Source of the DNA: Bacteroidaceae bacterium | GTDB taxonomy: Bacteria; Bacteroidota; Bacteroidia; Bacteroidales; Bacteroidaceae | Length of the DNA stretch: 64,000 nucleotides | Assembly: GCA_017650105.1 (NCBI GenBank) | Contig: JAGCFO010000004.1 | Span: forward strand, 1 to 64,000 | Direction of reading: 5' to 3' | Shown here: one piece after another, positions 62,690-64,000 of the stretch | How positions within the stretch are numbered: the stretch's first letter is position 1 | Layout: the number at the start of each line of letters is the position of its first letter | Translations under genes and position numbers: made by a program | Notes under the pieces: model-generated | Database searches by the model: none | What the model saw: only the letters and a program-made list of their open reading frames with translations | Told to the model about the DNA's origin: nothing

Positions 62690-63757
62690 CTATATCCATT
62701 TCTCCTCTTTATACCAGCGGATGGTTTCCTCCACGCCGCGTTCCAAGTTGTAGTCGGCACTGAATCCGAGCTCATCGCGAAGGGGCTGAATGTCGCAGAT
62801 CCAGTTGCGCTGACGCAGGATGTTGAATTTGTCCTTGTTGAGCGCCACAGGCTTCTTCACCACGCGGCTCCACAGTTCCGAGACGTTTGCCGCAACCTTT
62901 CCCATCCAGAGGGGGGCAACGATGCGCAGCACCTTCTCCTTCCCCAGCTCGCGGCAGACAAGGTTGCTGAAATCCTGGCTTGAGTGCACGTCGCCGTCGC
63001 TCACGAAGTAGGCACGCTGCGTGACACCCTTGTCGACGGCAAGGAAGATGGCCTTCACCAGGTCTTTGGCGTAGATGAAGGTGATATCCTGCGGCTTGCG
63101 CCCGAGAGCGAAGTCGACACCCTTGTTGATGCTCTCCACCATGAGGAAATAATCCCTCTCGCGGGGCCCGTAGACGCCTGTGGGGCGGAAAATCACGTAG
63201 GGGAAGTCGCCGATGTTCTTGATGTGATCTTCGGCGTGCAGCTTGCTGATGCCGTAGCGCGTGTTGGGCTGCGGAAGGTCCGCTTCGCTGATAGGCACGT
63301 GCGGCTCAGCCTCGTGAATGGGCCCGTAGGCACCGAGCGAGCTCATGAAGATGAACTGACGGGGCACCATCGAGAGCTGAACGAGCATGTCGACGAAATT
63401 GCGCGTTCCAATCGTATTCACCTTATAGAAATCGCTGGGGTCCAGACATTTAGTCACGCCGGCGCAATGCACGATAACATCCCACCGCCCCTCTTTCAAA
63501 GCGAAGGCCTGCAACTGCGCGCGAAGTCCGGAAACGCTGCCGTACGTGAGCTCGATGAAATGGATACGCTCGTCTTGCAGCCATTTGCGGCTGCTGCTGC
63601 CGCGCATACCTGCCCACACGTCGAAGCCCCTCCTCAGCGCCTCCTCCACGACAAAACTGCCGATGAATCCGCTTGCGCCCGTCACCAGCATCTTCTGTCG
63701 GGGCTGCTCCTCCTGGGCGGAGCCCCACATGTCGTCAAACGAGAGTTGCCTAACCAT
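62690..63757 (-). CDS. NAD-dependent epimerase/dehydratase (SDR)
   Basis: 355 residues. LVTGASGFIGSFVVEEAL is the Rossmann GxxGxxG site (about 25 residues in); YGISKLHAED holds the catalytic Tyr and Lys; FRPTGVYGPRERDYF is the following block. It reduces or epimerises a nucleotide-sugar or related substrate, unknown. The open frame extends 18 codons upstream of the chosen ATG at 63757, but a promoter (63787-63817) lies in that extension. Distinct from the 48-50 kb SDR (no zinc-ribbon tail). Confidence 0.88.
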   Translation of the reverse strand: MVRQLSFDDMWGSAQEEQPRQKMLVTGASGFIGSFVVEEALRRGFDVWAGMRGSSSRKWLQDERIHFIELTYGSVSGLRAQLQAFALKEGRWDVIVHCAGVTKCLDPSDFYKVNTIGTRNFVDMLVQLSMVPRQFIFMSSLGAYGPIHEAEPHVPISEADLPQPNTRYGISKLHAEDHIKNIGDFPYVIFRPTGVYGPRERDYFLMVESINKGVDFALGRKPQDITFIYAKDLVKAIFLAVDKGVTQRAYFVSDGDVHSSQDFSNLVCRELGKEKVLRIVAPLWMGKVAANVSELWSRVVKKPVALNKDKFNILRQRNWICDIQPLRDELGFSADYNLERGVEETIRWYKEEKWI

Positions 63758-63786
63758 ATTTGATGAAAATCGATTGTTTTGTTTCG

Positions 63787-63817
63787 CAAAAATAAGGGAA
63801 ACAAGGCGCAAATCAAA
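63787..63817 (-). promoter_or_regulatory. Promoter of the SDR gene
   Basis: Minus strand: TTTG (63814-63817), 19 bases, TATTTTTG (63787-63794), 30 bp before the ATG. Confidence 0.6.
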
Positions 63818-63834
63818 ATTTAATTGAAAATTTG

Positions 63835-63865
63835 TTTGATTTTCGTGAACCTTATGCTATCTTTA
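63835..63865 (+). promoter_or_regulatory. Promoter of the right-end gene
   Basis: TTTG (63835-63838), 19 bases, TATCTTTA (63858-63865), 19 bp before the ATG at 63885; divergent from the SDR promoter. Confidence 0.6.
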
Positions 63866-63884
63866 CGGAAAAATTCTGAACACC

Positions 63885-64000
63885 ATGAGGAAATCTTCCG
63901 AAAAGAAAAGCAAGCGCATCACCAAGCGTATGCTCACAGCAGCCATGAGCGACATGTTCCAGGAACATGAGGGAAAAAGCATCAACCTCAACCTAATCAT
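63885..64000 (+). CDS. Probable ribonuclease R, N-terminal fragment
   Basis: The first 38 residues run off the window. A basic start (MRKSSEKKSKRITKRMLTAA) followed by MSDMFQEHEGKSINL resembles the N-terminal region of Bacteroidetes RNase R (3'-5' exoribonuclease), where a helix-turn-helix-like segment follows a Lys-rich leader. The fragment is too short to be certain. Confidence 0.5.
   Translation, partial: MRKSSEKKSKRITKRMLTAAMSDMFQEHEGKSINLNLI

Overview
The window reads as chromosomal DNA of a Bacteroidales bacterium, most likely Prevotella-like (Bacteroidota). Reasons: promoters follow the Bacteroidetes form (TTTG or TTG, about 20 bases, TAnnTTTG) in front of many genes; family content is typical of the order (DUF4248, FISUMP, DUF4292, DUF2807, Stealth, a lipoprotein glutaminyl cyclase, succinate-type CoA transferase, a type IX-like C-terminal tail); Shine-Dalgarno sequences are mostly absent. 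Taxon assignment is inference from families, not from a marker-gene comparison.

Layout. 1-1.1 kb: the 3' end of an IS3-type transposase followed by an array of six 20-bp direct repeats. 1.1-2.7 kb: DUF4248 and a dockerin/FISUMP secreted protein. 3-8.5 kb: enolase, a 7TM-HD phosphohydrolase and gltX. 8.5-12.8 kb (minus): PAP2 phosphatase, MsbA-like ABC exporter, LpxL-like acyltransferase and a hexapeptide (gamma-carbonic-anhydrase-like) protein, i.e. envelope lipid functions. 12.9-15.8 kb: glycosyltransferase plus Stealth phosphotransferase pair, then malate dehydrogenase. 16-20.4 kb: dut, a TPR lipoprotein, DUF4292 and an EnvC-like protein in one tight operon. 20.5-22.9 kb (minus): acpP-fabF-rnc. 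23-26.7 kb (minus): two nucleobase permeases around an outer-membrane channel-like DUF5020 protein. 26.9-36.4 kb: CoA transferase, rmuC, a lipoprotein with marC, mfd and mannose-1-phosphate guanylyltransferase. 36.7-42.2 kb: tRNA-Phe, tRNA-Pro, then a 1010-residue TPR protein with a beta-barrel partner. 42.3-48.1 kb: topA-aroK, then (minus) ribF, a CPBP protease and DUF2807. 48.2-52.4 kb: tRNA (CAT), a two-domain SDR/zinc-ribbon protein, tRNA-Thr with SRP RNA, and a membrane-tethered HTH regulator with a secreted lipocalin-like partner. 53.2-64 kb: cysS, glutaminyl cyclase, sufE, a giant rhamnogalacturonan lyase with autotransporter-type repeats, an M24 aminopeptidase, a second SDR and the start of a probable rnr.

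Two things stand out. First, 13 intergenic sites carry the same modular repeat: strictly 21-bp modules (about 11 conserved plus about 10 variable bases), one to ten per site, in either orientation, sometimes flush against a start or stop codon. Twenty-one base pairs is two turns of B-DNA and seven codons, so phased A-tracts or translated heptads are both possible readings. Second, the regulator at 50.7 kb and the secreted protein at 51.9 kb share what looks like the same extracytoplasmic domain, and both promoters carry two TGCAAA boxes 11 bp apart at exactly the same distance (38 bp) from the -7 element. That suggests a self-contained sensing circuit.
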